Source: an uncultured Lachnospiraceae bacterium
GTDB taxonomy: Bacteria > Bacillota > Clostridia > Lachnospirales > Lachnospiraceae
DNA: 64,000 bases
Reading direction: 5' to 3'
Assembly (NCBI GenBank): GCA_910587295.1
Contig: CAJULP010000025.1
Location: forward strand, 1-64,000
A program made the translations under genes and the position numbers. Under the pieces are notes generated by a model that saw only the letters and a list, made by a program, of their open reading frames with translations, was not told where the DNA came from and did not search any database. Positions 54,207-63,788 of the stretch are shown one piece after another; position 1 is the stretch's first letter, and each line of letters starts with the position of its first letter.

Positions 54207-54925
54207 AGCGATCCTCCATTCTTGTTTACGATTCTTGTCTCATAAACACCGGTTTCCATATCAATAAAACGAACAAACAGGGAAACCTTGTTCTCCTCAT
54301 TTAAGCTCTCCCATATCTGCCGGGTAAGCTCTTCGATATCCCCTTTCACCTCTACCAGCTTCGGTTCTCCTTCAAAGCTGGGAAGCGGATTCCCGTCATG
54401 CATATAAGTATGGATAAAATGCCCTTCCCCTGCTGCCGGATTCTCATAGGAATAGGTATATCTGTTACATCCGTCCGGGTTTCCATTATTACTTTTTAAG
54501 ATAGACATGCTATAACCATACTTTCCGCTTTCCATCTCCATAACTCCAGAGATCCTGGGTGTATAATTAGGCCCATCCGGCTCAAATTCCCGGCTCCGCA
54601 GAGACTGCTCAAAAGTAAGTCCTCCTTTCATACCGTCATAAATGGTATCCGTCTGGTCCCCGTTGGTCACAATCGTCTTATTCCCAAGCACCCGCACCGG
54701 CGCATAAATGATCAGGCTGGGGTCTTCTAATTTAGATGGATCAAAAGCCTGAGTCCGGATCCCCTCCCCTTCGGTCACAAAGATACGGTTACGGCTGTTC
54801 GAGCTTCTCCCCATGATAAAGTAGGCAGCGACAGCCTTCTTTCCATCAGCGCTCCTGCCAATCACGATCCCTCTTCCCGGATAAACATTTTCCTTAAGTT
54901 CCTGCGTTAACGACAACATTTCCAT
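54203..54925 (-). CDS. PurO-type IMP cyclohydrolase
   Basis: An IMP cyclohydrolase of the type first known from archaea (PF07826-like), which closes the purine ring in the last step. About 240 aa, with YPGRGIVIGRSADGKKAV, FIMGRSSNSRNRIF, NGDQTDTIYDG and NPDGCNRYTYSYE. GGAGG lies 7 nt before the ATG at 54925. It is coupled to the formyltransferase gene by an ATGA overlap. A separate fused purH elsewhere in the genome cannot be excluded. Confidence 0.9.
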   Translation of the reverse strand: MEMLSLTQELKENVYPGRGIVIGRSADGKKAVAAYFIMGRSSNSRNRIFVTEGEGIRTQAFDPSKLEDPSLIIYAPVRVLGNKTIVTNGDQTDTIYDGMKGGLTFEQSLRSREFEPDGPNYTPRISGVMEMESGKYGYSMSILKSNNGNPDGCNRYTYSYENPAAGEGHFIHTYMHDGNPLPSFEGEPKLVEVKGDIEELTRQIWESLNEENKVSLFVRFIDMETGVYETRIVNKNGGSL

Positions 54926-54995
54926 CCCTTTTCCTCCGTTCACTTTTCATACATGTAGTATATACTGTCTTGTAACCGAAATACAATACCATCTT

Positions 54996-55322
54996 TTAAA
55001 AAACAAGCTGCACCAGAAGCATATAGCACACCGTGCCCCCCGCTATGGAAATCAGCATCTGCCTTTTCCATAAATGCAATATGATTACTGCCAAGATCGA
55101 GATTGCTTCCGGCAGCCCATGGTTTCCGGAAAGCAAGCTGACATTTTTAAGGCAGTATATCACAAGCAAGCCAAACACCGCAGAAGGAAGGACCTTTCCT
55201 AAGTATTGTATATATCTGGGCGTTGGTTTCCCCGAAGGAAACAGTAAAAAAGGCAGAAAGCGGGTCAGCATGGTTCCTAAAACTATCACCGCAATTGTAA
55301 CAACTTTTTGCAACACCGTCAT
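54996..55322 (-). CDS. azlD: AzlD small subunit, branched-chain amino acid exporter
   Basis: A 108-aa protein with four hydrophobic helices and the AzlD features TRFLPFLLFP near the N-terminus and the LPSAVFGLLVIYCLKN stretch. With AzlC it exports branched-chain amino acids and gives 4-azaleucine resistance. ATGA overlap with azlC. Confidence 0.9.
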   Translation of the reverse strand: MTVLQKVVTIAVIVLGTMLTRFLPFLLFPSGKPTPRYIQYLGKVLPSAVFGLLVIYCLKNVSLLSGNHGLPEAISILAVIILHLWKRQMLISIAGGTVCYMLLVQLVF

Positions 55323-56029
55323 GCCATCGTACCCCCTTTCAGCCTGCCTTGCAGCAACGTCAAAGATACAAATATCGCCAGCATGGCCGGAATAACAAAG
55401 TTATCCGCTCCAAATGCGGTCAGACAAAGCAGTGACAGCAAAATCCCCACAACAGCGCTTATATGTTTTTTCTCTTTCATCCACTGCTCTAAAAAAATCA
55501 CCACAAACATTGCCGTCATGACAAAATCCAGCCCTTCCGTATTGAAATGGATGAAAGAGCCAAAAACACCGCCCAGCGTGGCACCAAAAAACCAGTAAAA
55601 ATGATTTAACAGCGTTACAAATAACATAAACCACCCGGAGTCAACATCTTCAGGAATCTCCGCCGTGTAATTAATGGAAAAACTTTCGTCACACATGCCG
55701 AAAATCAGGTATATTTTTTTCCAGCCCTGCCCCCTATATCTGTCCAGCATGGAAATTCCGTAAAACAAATGCCTGGCGTTGATCATCAGCGTCATGGCAA
55801 GCGCCTGCAAAGGATCAAACGCACCAAGCAACAGATTTACCGCCACAAATTCCATAGACCCTGCAAATATGAAAAGACTCATCAGCATAGGATACCAGAA
55901 ACTAAAACCGGACACATTCATATAGATCCCATACGTCATTCCCAGAAACCAAAATCCTGCAAAAATCGGTATGGTATGAGGAAAAGCCGCCCGAAAAGCT
56001 TTCTTCCTTACTTCCTTTTTCTTTTGCAT
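55319..56029 (-). CDS. azlC: AzlC large subunit, branched-chain amino acid exporter
   Basis: A 236-aa membrane protein; FRAAFPHTIPIFAGFWFLGMTYGIY, the FIFAGSMEFVAVNLLL segment and DESFSINY are AzlC features. The ATG at 56029, with AAAGGG 8 nt upstream, is favoured over the GTG before it. It precedes azlD with an ATGA overlap and follows the GNAT gene by 12 nt. Confidence 0.92.
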   Translation of the reverse strand: MQKKKEVRKKAFRAAFPHTIPIFAGFWFLGMTYGIYMNVSGFSFWYPMLMSLFIFAGSMEFVAVNLLLGAFDPLQALAMTLMINARHLFYGISMLDRYRGQGWKKIYLIFGMCDESFSINYTAEIPEDVDSGWFMLFVTLLNHFYWFFGATLGGVFGSFIHFNTEGLDFVMTAMFVVIFLEQWMKEKKHISAVVGILLSLLCLTAFGADNFVIPAMLAIFVSLTLLQGRLKGGTMA

Positions 56030-56041
56030 CACTTTATCCCT

Positions 56042-56545
56042 TTAAACTCGAAGCTCATAATTTTCTATATCCCGGTATTCTCCCAGCTTCATCCCTGCCT
56101 CATGGATGCTGCCGCAATAAGTAAATCCATATTTATCATGAAGCTTGATACTTGCTTCATTTCCACCTGTGATCACCGACACCACCATATGGATGTTTTC
56201 ATCCTCTCTTGCCATATCCAAAATAGCTTCCATCAGTGCATCGGCAACCCCCCTGTTCCGGTAGGAAACATCCACATAAACGGAAAGTTCCACGGTCGAG
56301 CAATACGCTTCTTTTTCCCTGTAAGCGGATAAACTTGCATACCCCACCGCGCGGCCCTCCAATTGTGCCACAAGAAGCGGATGATTGTCAATGTTATGGG
56401 CATCAAACCACTGCCGCCACTCCGTTATGGTTTTGGGGTGGAGATCCAGCGTGGAGATCCCGTATGTAACTTCATAATTATAAATATCCAGCAGATCCTG
56501 TAAATCTTTTAATTCCGCTTTGCGAATCAACATCATATCTCCCAT
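56042..56545 (-). CDS. GNAT N-acetyltransferase, phosphinothricin-type
   Basis: A 167-aa GNAT enzyme. IRKAELKDLQDLLDIYNYEV starts the fold; VELSVYVDVSYRNRGVADALM carries the acetyl-CoA pyrophosphate loop (RNRGVA). The order resembles phosphinothricin acetyltransferases, whose natural substrate is often an amino acid derivative. Start is open between ATGs at 56545, 56536 and 56533. It lies in the GH13-to-azlD run. Confidence 0.88.
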   Translation of the reverse strand: MGDMMLIRKAELKDLQDLLDIYNYEVTYGISTLDLHPKTITEWRQWFDAHNIDNHPLLVAQLEGRAVGYASLSAYREKEAYCSTVELSVYVDVSYRNRGVADALMEAILDMAREDENIHMVVSVITGGNEASIKLHDKYGFTYCGSIHEAGMKLGEYRDIENYELRV

Positions 56546-56551
56546 CTTTTC

Positions 56552-57154
56552 CTACCCACAATACTTTTTAAAAAAATCCAAAAAACCGTCTTCCACTGCT
56601 ACCCGGTCAAGTTCCTCATCCGCCAGGTCATAATAATATTTCCCGGTTTCAATATCAAGTGAAAGACTGTCCAAAGGGAATCCTTTTTTCCGCCGGGGAT
56701 GGGGTTTGGAAGTGATGATAAAGGGCTTGCTTGCCATGCTTTCTTCCATAGCCTGATAAACACGGCCCAAATCCAATACCATACAAATTGCATTACGGTA
56801 ACGGGCTGTCAAATCCCCGTATCTTTCTGCCAGCCCGGAATAATATTCCAGCATTTCCTCATCCTTTAAATACTTTCCGTTGATCGTCCTCACATGAACT
56901 CCCGGCTGCAGGTTGTCCGGTATCCCTTCCAGGTATAGACCGGAATCACAGGAAAAGAGCGGCACCCCAAATACCCTGTAGTATTCCAGGGCCTTTTTTG
57001 ACGCATTCTCAAGCGGTGTGCTCCCATTCTCTGCCACCTCCGGTATCTGCCTGTTTAAATCGCTAAAGCCAATCAGCTCTATTCCCAATTCCCTTATTCT
57101 GTTTTGCATGGCCGCAACCTTCGCCGGGTTATTCGTTGCGTATAATAATTTCAT
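56552..57154 (-). CDS. Non-canonical purine NTP pyrophosphatase (Ham1/RdgB family)
   Basis: A 200-aa house-cleaning enzyme that hydrolyses ITP, XTP and deaminated dNTPs. The ATNNPAKVAAMQ start, ENGSTPLENASKKALEYY and CDSGLYLEG are family motifs. It overlaps the DUF896 stop (ATGA). Its sequence departs somewhat from classic RdgB (no SHR close to the end), so a Ham1-like subgroup is the safer call. Confidence 0.88.
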   Translation of the reverse strand: MKLLYATNNPAKVAAMQNRIRELGIELIGFSDLNRQIPEVAENGSTPLENASKKALEYYRVFGVPLFSCDSGLYLEGIPDNLQPGVHVRTINGKYLKDEEMLEYYSGLAERYGDLTARYRNAICMVLDLGRVYQAMEESMASKPFIITSKPHPRRKKGFPLDSLSLDIETGKYYYDLADEELDRVAVEDGFLDFFKKYCG

Positions 57155-57357
57155 TTTTTCTTTTTCACCTTTTCTATCGTTCCATCCGGCCTTTGAATCG
57201 ATAAGTGTTCAAGCTGTCCCTGCAAATTCCCCTTGATACTGTCAATATACTTTTGCCGCAGCTCTTTTTGTTCTTCCTTTTCTCCATCTGTAAGGCCTTC
57301 CGCCTGAGATTTGTGATATAATTCATTGATCCTTTTAATCGTTTCGTCCATTGTCAT
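57151..57357 (-). CDS. DUF896 family small protein
   Basis: About 68 aa, helical: MDETIKRINELYHKSQAEG, then EKEEQKELRQKYID, as in YnzC/DUF896 proteins, of unknown function. The ATG at 57357 with AGGAG 10 nt upstream gives the family start; the longer frame to 57453 is unrelated upstream sequence. Overlaps the Ham1-type gene. Confidence 0.87.
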   Translation of the reverse strand: MTMDETIKRINELYHKSQAEGLTDGEKEEQKELRQKYIDSIKGNLQGQLEHLSIQRPDGTIEKVKKKK

Positions 57358-57449
57358 ATAGCCGCTTCTCCTTTTTGCCGGAATCAAATATGCACCGGAA
57401 TAAAACAAGGGCATCACCAAAACCCGGCGTGCCCACATTCCCTTTTCGA

Positions 57450-59549
57450 TCAACGTTGATAATGCAGTACAATTGCAGAAGTCTTTGGAAGCGTCAGTTT
57501 TACCTTCCCTGCCTCCACCACATATTCTTCTTCCTGTGTAGTAAAGCCTTCTGACGTTGTCAGCATCAGCCTCTTTACCACGCTTCTTTTCGGAATCCCC
57601 AAGTGCCAGATCGCAACACTCCTTGTCACTTCGTAATCGTTATTGTTTACCACGACCACTGTGGCCGCTTTCCGGTTAAATCTTCCATAGCCAACAATAT
57701 TATATGCGCCATCCACATACTTTAAAGACCCTGAAAGAATCTCCGGATTTTCCTTATGGATGCGGATCATCTCTTTATGAAACGCGATCAGCTCCTGATC
57801 CTCATGGCCCCAGGGATAGGTCCTACGGTTATCAGGATCCGTGAAGCCACAGACTCCTGCCTCATCCCCATAATAAATCGTGGGGGCGCCGGGCCAAGTC
57901 ATCTGCATGACCACAGCTTCACGCATTACCGCCTTATTCACACCTTCATTTGCCGCATGAGGTCCTAATACGTCCGTCCGGCCCACCCGTTTATTTGTCC
58001 GGGTAAGGAATCTGGAATGATCATGATTGGAAAGCTCATTCATGGCTATATGCAAAGAGGGAGCAGTAAAGTTTGCCATGTGATGCCGCATTGCACCTAT
58101 AAAGTTGTCCGCATTCCCATACATATCCTCGCGATAATCATCGCTGTGCTTCTGCATCCCTGTCAAAAACCAGGTTATGGGCTCCATAAACGCATCGTAA
58201 TTCATAACGGTATCCCATTCCCTGCCGTTTAACCAGCTTCTGGGATTCCCGTAATGCTCTGCAAGCACGATGGCGTCAGGATTTGCCTCCTTGACCGCTT
58301 TTCTGAATTTTTCCCAGAAATAGTGGTTAAATTCAGGACTGTGCCCCAAATCCGCCGCCACATCCAGACGCCATCCATCCGCATTGTAAGGCGGGGACAC
58401 CCACTTTGCCGCCACCCGCATAACGTAATCAAATAATTCCTGAGATTTTTCATAATTAAGCTTAGGAAGCGTGTCATGACCCCACCACCCATCATAAGTT
58501 GTGTTATAAGGCCATGTATTCTCATTATAAAAATGGAAATAATCACGGTACGGGCTGTCAGCACTTACATGAGCGCCTTTCTCATAACCTTCCACATGCT
58601 CGTAAATCCTTTCCCTATCCATCCATTTGTTAAAAGATCCGCAGTGGTTGAACACCCCGTCCAATATAACGCGCATTCCTCGTCTGTGCGCTTCCTTCAC
58701 CACTTTTGCAAAAAGCTCGTTGCCTGCCTCTAAGTTTTTCTTATTCGTAACCCTGTCAATGTACCTGGACGCAAACCTGTTTTCCCGCTGATGCTGCTCT
58801 AACAAAGCACCCTCGTCACTGACGATCTTCCCAATATGCGGATCAATATAATCATAATCCTGTATATCGTACTTGTGGTTAGACGGCGAAACAAACAAGG
58901 GGTTAAAATAGATCACGTCAATCCCTAAATCCTGCAGATAATCCATTTTATCCAGTACGCCTTGCAGGTCCCCTCCATAAAATTCCCGGACCCCCATGGA
59001 TGCAGGATACTTATTCCAGTCATCTACGTGAACCGTCTTATCCCCAATATACTCATATTCGCAGGTAAGAACATCATTAGACGGATCCCCATTATAAAAA
59101 CGATCCGTATAAATCTGGTACATAACGGCACCCTTCGCCCATTTCGGAGTCTTAAAACCAGGGATGATCCGAAATGCATATTCCGGTATCGCCTCCCTTG
59201 CAACACCCCTGGTATCATAAATACAGCTGATCCTCCCTACCTCTACTTCAAAATGATAACAAAACTCCATATTTTCTATTTCTGTCTCATGTTCATAATA
59301 ATCAAACTGCCCGTCACAGCTTTCTTTGGACATTAAATATTTGACATTGTTGTGAACAAGCAGCACCCTGTCAATATTATTCAGTGCCGTCCGGAACCGA
59401 ATCACTATTTTTGAATAAGGATTTGGCTCCGCCGGAGATACATAATCCTCCGTGGTATCACTAAATAACGCATTCCTGTTAAAAACAGGGCGCATGCCCG
59501 CAATATACTGCCTTTCTCTCTCTACTTTTAAATACTGGTTTATTTCCAT
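57450..59549 (-). CDS. GH13 family enzyme (cyclomaltodextrinase/neopullulanase-like)
   Basis: A 699-aa cytosolic glycosidase for alpha-glucans or maltodextrins. An N-terminal beta-sandwich (CBM34-like, residues 1-125) precedes the barrel: GVMYQIYTDRFYNGD (with an offset A before), DGVFNHCG, GWRLDVAADLG with the nucleophile Asp, VLAEHYG with the acid/base Glu, and SNHDHSRFL. A C-terminal beta domain ends the protein. GGAG lies 9 nt before the ATG at 59549. No signal peptide, unlike secreted amylopullulanases. Product specificity is not determinable. Confidence 0.92.
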   Translation of the reverse strand: MEINQYLKVERERQYIAGMRPVFNRNALFSDTTEDYVSPAEPNPYSKIVIRFRTALNNIDRVLLVHNNVKYLMSKESCDGQFDYYEHETEIENMEFCYHFEVEVGRISCIYDTRGVAREAIPEYAFRIIPGFKTPKWAKGAVMYQIYTDRFYNGDPSNDVLTCEYEYIGDKTVHVDDWNKYPASMGVREFYGGDLQGVLDKMDYLQDLGIDVIYFNPLFVSPSNHKYDIQDYDYIDPHIGKIVSDEGALLEQHQRENRFASRYIDRVTNKKNLEAGNELFAKVVKEAHRRGMRVILDGVFNHCGSFNKWMDRERIYEHVEGYEKGAHVSADSPYRDYFHFYNENTWPYNTTYDGWWGHDTLPKLNYEKSQELFDYVMRVAAKWVSPPYNADGWRLDVAADLGHSPEFNHYFWEKFRKAVKEANPDAIVLAEHYGNPRSWLNGREWDTVMNYDAFMEPITWFLTGMQKHSDDYREDMYGNADNFIGAMRHHMANFTAPSLHIAMNELSNHDHSRFLTRTNKRVGRTDVLGPHAANEGVNKAVMREAVVMQMTWPGAPTIYYGDEAGVCGFTDPDNRRTYPWGHEDQELIAFHKEMIRIHKENPEILSGSLKYVDGAYNIVGYGRFNRKAATVVVVNNNDYEVTRSVAIWHLGIPKRSVVKRLMLTTSEGFTTQEEEYVVEAGKVKLTLPKTSAIVLHYQR

Positions 59550-59628
59550 ATATAGCAACTCCATTTCCGCATCTGACAAACATATGTCTATTTTATACTA
59601 TATATATCGCTTAATCAATATAGATAGT

Positions 59629-59659
59629 AAAAAGAACAGTAACAAGTACTGTTCTTTTT
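59629..59659. terminator. Terminator downstream of ftsH
   Basis: A perfect 13-bp stem (AAAAAGAACAGTA / TACTGTTCTTTTT) with a 5-nt loop. It lies about 190 nt past the ftsH stop and upstream of the GH13 gene. The A/T runs at both ends suit either direction; minus-strand termination of tilS-hpt-ftsH is the natural role. Confidence 0.85.
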
Positions 59660-59847
59660 AGAGAAGGTATTTCTTCTTATGGGGTATAGCAAAAAACTAT
59701 ATAATGTATTGGGGGGGTTACAAGTAGTATAATAGCATATGGTCCCTTTGGGGTAAATACTAACGATTCACAAATATTACAAATTTGACCTTTTGAATTT
59801 GTGCACTTTCAACAAATCAATAAAATACAATCCGCACCTTTAACCCA
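59660..59847. other. Intergenic stretch between the ftsH stop and its terminator
   Basis: 188 nt with no convincing reading frame. It holds a G-run (TTGGGGGGGTTAC) near 59710 and a short inverted repeat (ACAAATT / AATTTGT) near 59780-59803. I assign no function. Confidence 0.5.
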
Positions 59848-61686
59848 TTAGCATTGGAAGAACGCCTCAGGAGAAGTATCCTTGTTTTCAAACAATGACT
59901 CAAACTCAGCCCTTCCGATCTTTTCCTTCTCAAGAAGCAGATCCGCACATCCGTGGAGCACATCCATATGGGCAATTATAATCTCCTTAGCCTTTCCATA
60001 GCATTCGTCGATGATCCGCTTTACTTCCCGGTCAATCTCGCCTGAAACCAGTTCACTGTGGCTCTTCGCATGTGCCAGATCCCTGCCGATAAATACTTCG
60101 TCGTCATCGCTGTTATAATTAATAACACCAATAGTCTCCGACATACCGTATCTGGTCACCATATCCCTGGCCGCTCCGGTAGCCTTTTTAATATCGCTGG
60201 AAGCCCCCGTTGTTATATCTTTAAAAATGATCTCTTCCGCTATCCGGCCTCCTAAAGATACCATAATATCCTGAAGCATCTTTCCTTTGGTGATGAACAT
60301 GTCGTCTTTTTCAGGTAACGGCATGGTATACCCGGCAGCCCCAAGCCCTGTGGGAATGATAGATACCGTATAGACCGGTCCCACATCAGGAAGTAAATGG
60401 AACAAGATCGCATGACCGGCTTCATGATAAGCCGTGATCTTCTTTTCCTTGTCCGTGATAATACGGCTTTTCTTTTCGGCTCCAATGCCCACTTTAATAA
60501 ACGCTTTTTTGATATCTTCCTGAAGCACATAACTTCTGTCCTGCTTTGCCGCTATAATGGAAGCTTCATTTAACAGATTTTCAAGATCCGCTCCGGTAAA
60601 GCCTGCGGTGGTCTGGGCAATCTGCTTCAAATCCACATCTTCCGCCAGCGGTTTATTTTTGGCGTGAACCCTTAAAATAGCTTCCCTTCCACCTACATCC
60701 GGCCTGTTTACGCTGATCTTACGGTCAAAACGTCCGGGCCGCATGATGGCGGGATCCAAGATATCAACACGGTTTGTAGCCGCCAAGACAATAATCCCCT
60801 CATTTACTCCAAAACCATCCATCTCAACAAGAAGCTGGTTTAACGTCTGCTCGCGCTCATCATGACCGCCGCCCATACCGGTACCCCTTCGTCTGGCTAC
60901 CGCATCGATCTCATCAATAAACACGATACAGGGCGCATGTCTTTTTGCTTCTTCAAACAGGTCACGTACCCTGGACGCACCTACACCTACAAACATTTCT
61001 ACAAAGTCTGAACCGGAAATACTAAAAAACGGTACTCCCGCTTCTCCTGCAATGGCTTTTGCAAGCAGCGTCTTACCGGTACCGGGCGCCCCTTCCAAAA
61101 GCACTCCCTTAGGGATCCTGGCCCCCACCTTGGTAAACTTCGCTGGTGCGCGCAGAAATTCCACAATCTCTTCCAGCTCTTCTTTTTCCTCTTTAAGGCC
61201 TGCCACATCTTTTAAGGTAATTTTCCCTTCACCCATGGAAAGCCTGGCCCAGCTCTTGCCGAAATTCATCATCTTATTGCTGCCGCCGGCATTCTGGCTG
61301 TTCATCATTACAAAGAAGAATACCATCACCACCACTGCTAAAAGTACCGGAAATACACTGGTCAAAAACCAGCTTTCCTCCTGTACCTTTTTGACCTCCG
61401 GATCAAGCCCGTAGGAAATCAGCAGTTCTTCAATTTCCGACACGTCTGTCACATACAGTGTTTTATTAGGCTGCCCGCTGATCACAAACTCCACTTCCCC
61501 GGTAGGCGTCTCACGCCCCGGCGATATACTGGCATAAAGCACTTTCCCCGCCTCTAAGTCTGTGACCAGTTCCCCCCTTGTGTACTCAATCTGGCTGTTA
61601 TCCAAAAAACTGGGGATTACCAACAAAGCCATCAAAAGCAGCACAAGGATAAAATATGCATTATAACCACGATTTTTTTTATTCAA
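59848..61686 (-). CDS. ftsH: ATP-dependent zinc metalloprotease FtsH
   Basis: A membrane-bound AAA+ protease that degrades unneeded or damaged membrane and cytosolic proteins. Two N-terminal helices (residues 11-27 and about 109-128) flank the outside domain; Walker A GAPGTGKT is at 199-206, FIDEIDAVARRR follows, and the zinc motif HEAGH is at 421-425. 612 aa is normal. The start is a TTG with GAGG 8 nt upstream. It lies 39 nt after hpt, the usual tilS-hpt-ftsH order. Confidence 0.97.
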   Translation of the reverse strand: MNKKNRGYNAYFILVLLLMALLVIPSFLDNSQIEYTRGELVTDLEAGKVLYASISPGRETPTGEVEFVISGQPNKTLYVTDVSEIEELLISYGLDPEVKKVQEESWFLTSVFPVLLAVVVMVFFFVMMNSQNAGGSNKMMNFGKSWARLSMGEGKITLKDVAGLKEEKEELEEIVEFLRAPAKFTKVGARIPKGVLLEGAPGTGKTLLAKAIAGEAGVPFFSISGSDFVEMFVGVGASRVRDLFEEAKRHAPCIVFIDEIDAVARRRGTGMGGGHDEREQTLNQLLVEMDGFGVNEGIIVLAATNRVDILDPAIMRPGRFDRKISVNRPDVGGREAILRVHAKNKPLAEDVDLKQIAQTTAGFTGADLENLLNEASIIAAKQDRSYVLQEDIKKAFIKVGIGAEKKSRIITDKEKKITAYHEAGHAILFHLLPDVGPVYTVSIIPTGLGAAGYTMPLPEKDDMFITKGKMLQDIMVSLGGRIAEEIIFKDITTGASSDIKKATGAARDMVTRYGMSETIGVINYNSDDDEVFIGRDLAHAKSHSELVSGEIDREVKRIIDECYGKAKEIIIAHMDVLHGCADLLLEKEKIGRAEFESLFENKDTSPEAFFQC

Positions 61687-61725
61687 ACCTGCTACCTCAC
61701 TTGCCGGTCTTTCCGGCCTAACTAT

Positions 61726-62250
61726 TTATTCAAACTCTACAACCCCGATATAGGGCAGATTTCTGTATTTTTGGTCGTAATCAAGTCCGTATCCTACCAC
61801 AAACTCATCCGGAATCTGGAAGCCTGTATAATCCACATGCACATCCACCACTCTTCTGTCAGGCTTATCTAACAGCGTGCAGAGCCTTAAGCTTTCCGGA
61901 TTTCTGTCTTTTAACATCTCCATCAGATAACTCAGCGTACGTCCTGAGTCCACAATATCCTCCACGACGATCACATCTTTTCCAACAAGCGGTTCATCTA
62001 AATCCTTTACTATTTTCACCACGCCGCTGGATTTTGTCTCTTTCCCGTAGCTGGAAACAGACATAAAGTCCAAAGACACCGGTACCGTGATCCTCTTAGC
62101 AAGCTCACACATAAAAAAACTGCCACCTTTTAACACACAGACCAGATGAACCTGTTTCCCTGCATAATCTTCGCTGATCTGCTTACCAATCTCACAGATT
62201 TTTGCGTCTACCTCCTGCTCCGAAAGCATCACTTTGATCTTTTCAGCCAT
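61726..62250 (-). CDS. hpt: Hypoxanthine phosphoribosyltransferase
   Basis: A 174-aa purine salvage enzyme making IMP/GMP from hypoxanthine/guanine and PRPP. The PRPP-binding motif VIVVEDIVDSGRTL and the VCVLKGGSFFM loop are intact. AAGGAG lies 8 nt before the ATG. Between tilS and ftsH, as in many Firmicutes. Confidence 0.97.
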   Translation of the reverse strand: MAEKIKVMLSEQEVDAKICEIGKQISEDYAGKQVHLVCVLKGGSFFMCELAKRITVPVSLDFMSVSSYGKETKSSGVVKIVKDLDEPLVGKDVIVVEDIVDSGRTLSYLMEMLKDRNPESLRLCTLLDKPDRRVVDVHVDYTGFQIPDEFVVGYGLDYDQKYRNLPYIGVVEFE

Positions 62251-62278
62251 TTTAATGACTCCTTTCTCCTTTTCGTAC

Positions 62279-63664
62279 TTATTCTTTCTTATCCACCACT
62301 ACAACCTGCAGAATGGTTTGGGTTTTCTCATCTATTTTGTAGTATTCACTTATCCTGCGGCCCGGTATCCACAAAACATGGGAGCCTTCCGCCAATATAT
62401 AAACCCTGTCTCTTTCTTCCCTGGGTATTTTCTCATTCACAAAATAATCCTGCAAAAGCTTATGCCCTATCCTGCCTGAACTTCCTTTTACAGTCAGATA
62501 ATCGCCCTTGTGTCTCGCCCGAAATTTCATAGACGAAAGTATTTTATCATAATCAAACCATTTCGTATATGTTTTTTCTGGAATATTTTGAGATTTATCC
62601 ATTGGAAACACTGTAAATTCCACCCTTCCAAGCCCTGGGATATCCACCTGCCCCGGCGGAACAACCAAATATACCTTCCTATTACCAGATTTTTCACCAC
62701 ACTTTTGTATCATACCCAAGTCATATTGCTTATAAACCTTAAGCCGATAAGGAAGGTCAATTTCTTTGCTGCCATTAGTCTGGAACAATCTTTTTATTGC
62801 CATCACATGAACCCACGAAATATCTTTCCTGGATCCTGCCGCCTTTTCAATGCAATAAAGTAAAATGCGTCCTTTTAAATACTCATCTTCCAGTAAAAAA
62901 GCAGGAATTCGAATCTGAATACATCCCTCTCCCTGTAAAACACACCGCTCAACTGCTTTTTCCGTTTCCCGCTTTAAATATTCCTCCGCCATCATCAGCT
63001 CATCCGCTGTGCGGTTCATATGTGCCACTGCCCCATGGCAGATTTCCTGTTCCGCATAGGGAAGTATATGATGCCGAATCCGGTTCCTAGTGTATGCATC
63101 CTGCTCATTGGTACTGTCCGTACAGTAAGAAATGCCTTTTTCAGAAAGCCACTGTTCAATCTCCGTTCTGTCAACACAAAGCAGCGGCCGGATCACATTC
63201 CCGTTTACCGGCCGGATCCCACAGACACCGGTAAGACCCGTACCCCTGAATAAATGAAACAACATGGTCTCCGCCCGGTCATTACTGTTATGGGCCACGG
63301 CAATTTTGCCCCTTTCATTCCAAAGCGCCTTTGCAAAGGCCTCATAACGAACCCGTCTCCCCTCTTCTTCCGCAGAACGGCCTGACTCCTTTGCCAGCTT
63401 CTTAACATCCTTCTCTACCAGGAAAAAAGGAATCCCCTGCTTTTCACACAGGATTCTTACAAATTCCGCATCCCCGCCTGCGTCAGTCCGTATCCCGTGA
63501 TTTACATGTACCACTTTCAGGTTAAACGGAATCTGTTTCCTTATTTCCAGCAGTATAAAGAACAGACAAACCGAATCCGCTCCCCCTGAAATGCCAGCCG
63601 CTATTGTGTCATGTGGTTCTATCATCTGATATTTACGGATAAATTCTGCAATCTTTTTGATCAT
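62279..63664 (-). CDS. tilS: tRNA(Ile)-lysidine synthase
   Basis: Modifies C34 of the CAU anticodon tRNA(Ile) to lysidine, so that it reads AUA. The PP-loop motif ISGGADSVCLFF (SGGADS at 26-31) and VAHNSNDRAETMLF are present, with C-terminal substrate-binding domains (FRARHKGDYLTVKG); 461 aa is standard. It is the first gene of tilS-hpt-ftsH; promoter expected in the 63665-63699 gap or upstream. Confidence 0.97.
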   Translation of the reverse strand: MIKKIAEFIRKYQMIEPHDTIAAGISGGADSVCLFFILLEIRKQIPFNLKVVHVNHGIRTDAGGDAEFVRILCEKQGIPFFLVEKDVKKLAKESGRSAEEEGRRVRYEAFAKALWNERGKIAVAHNSNDRAETMLFHLFRGTGLTGVCGIRPVNGNVIRPLLCVDRTEIEQWLSEKGISYCTDSTNEQDAYTRNRIRHHILPYAEQEICHGAVAHMNRTADELMMAEEYLKRETEKAVERCVLQGEGCIQIRIPAFLLEDEYLKGRILLYCIEKAAGSRKDISWVHVMAIKRLFQTNGSKEIDLPYRLKVYKQYDLGMIQKCGEKSGNRKVYLVVPPGQVDIPGLGRVEFTVFPMDKSQNIPEKTYTKWFDYDKILSSMKFRARHKGDYLTVKGSSGRIGHKLLQDYFVNEKIPREERDRVYILAEGSHVLWIPGRRISEYYKIDEKTQTILQVVVVDKKE

Positions 63665-63699
63665 ATATTCCCCGCTGATCTAACTTCATGTTAACAATA

Positions 63700-63733
63700 T
63701 AAGTGCAGCGGGAACCTTTTCCTGCTGCACTTA
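63700..63733 (-). terminator. Terminator of the partial gene at the window end
   Basis: The arms TAAGTGCAGCGGG and CCTGCTGCACTTA pair over 13 bp with one G-U or mismatch and an 8-nt loop. On the minus strand it is followed by TATATTGTT, moderately T-rich. It lies 55 nt past the stop of the gene at 63789 and just upstream of tilS. Confidence 0.65.
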
Positions 63734-63788
63734 CATAATATTTTACAACCTTTTTCTTATTGAATATTTAAAACTTACCTTAAGCACC

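Noticed and set aside
59660..59847. A small RNA or short gene after ftsH
   Set aside because: No good start with a ribosome binding site and no strong fold were seen; the only clear hairpin is the terminator.
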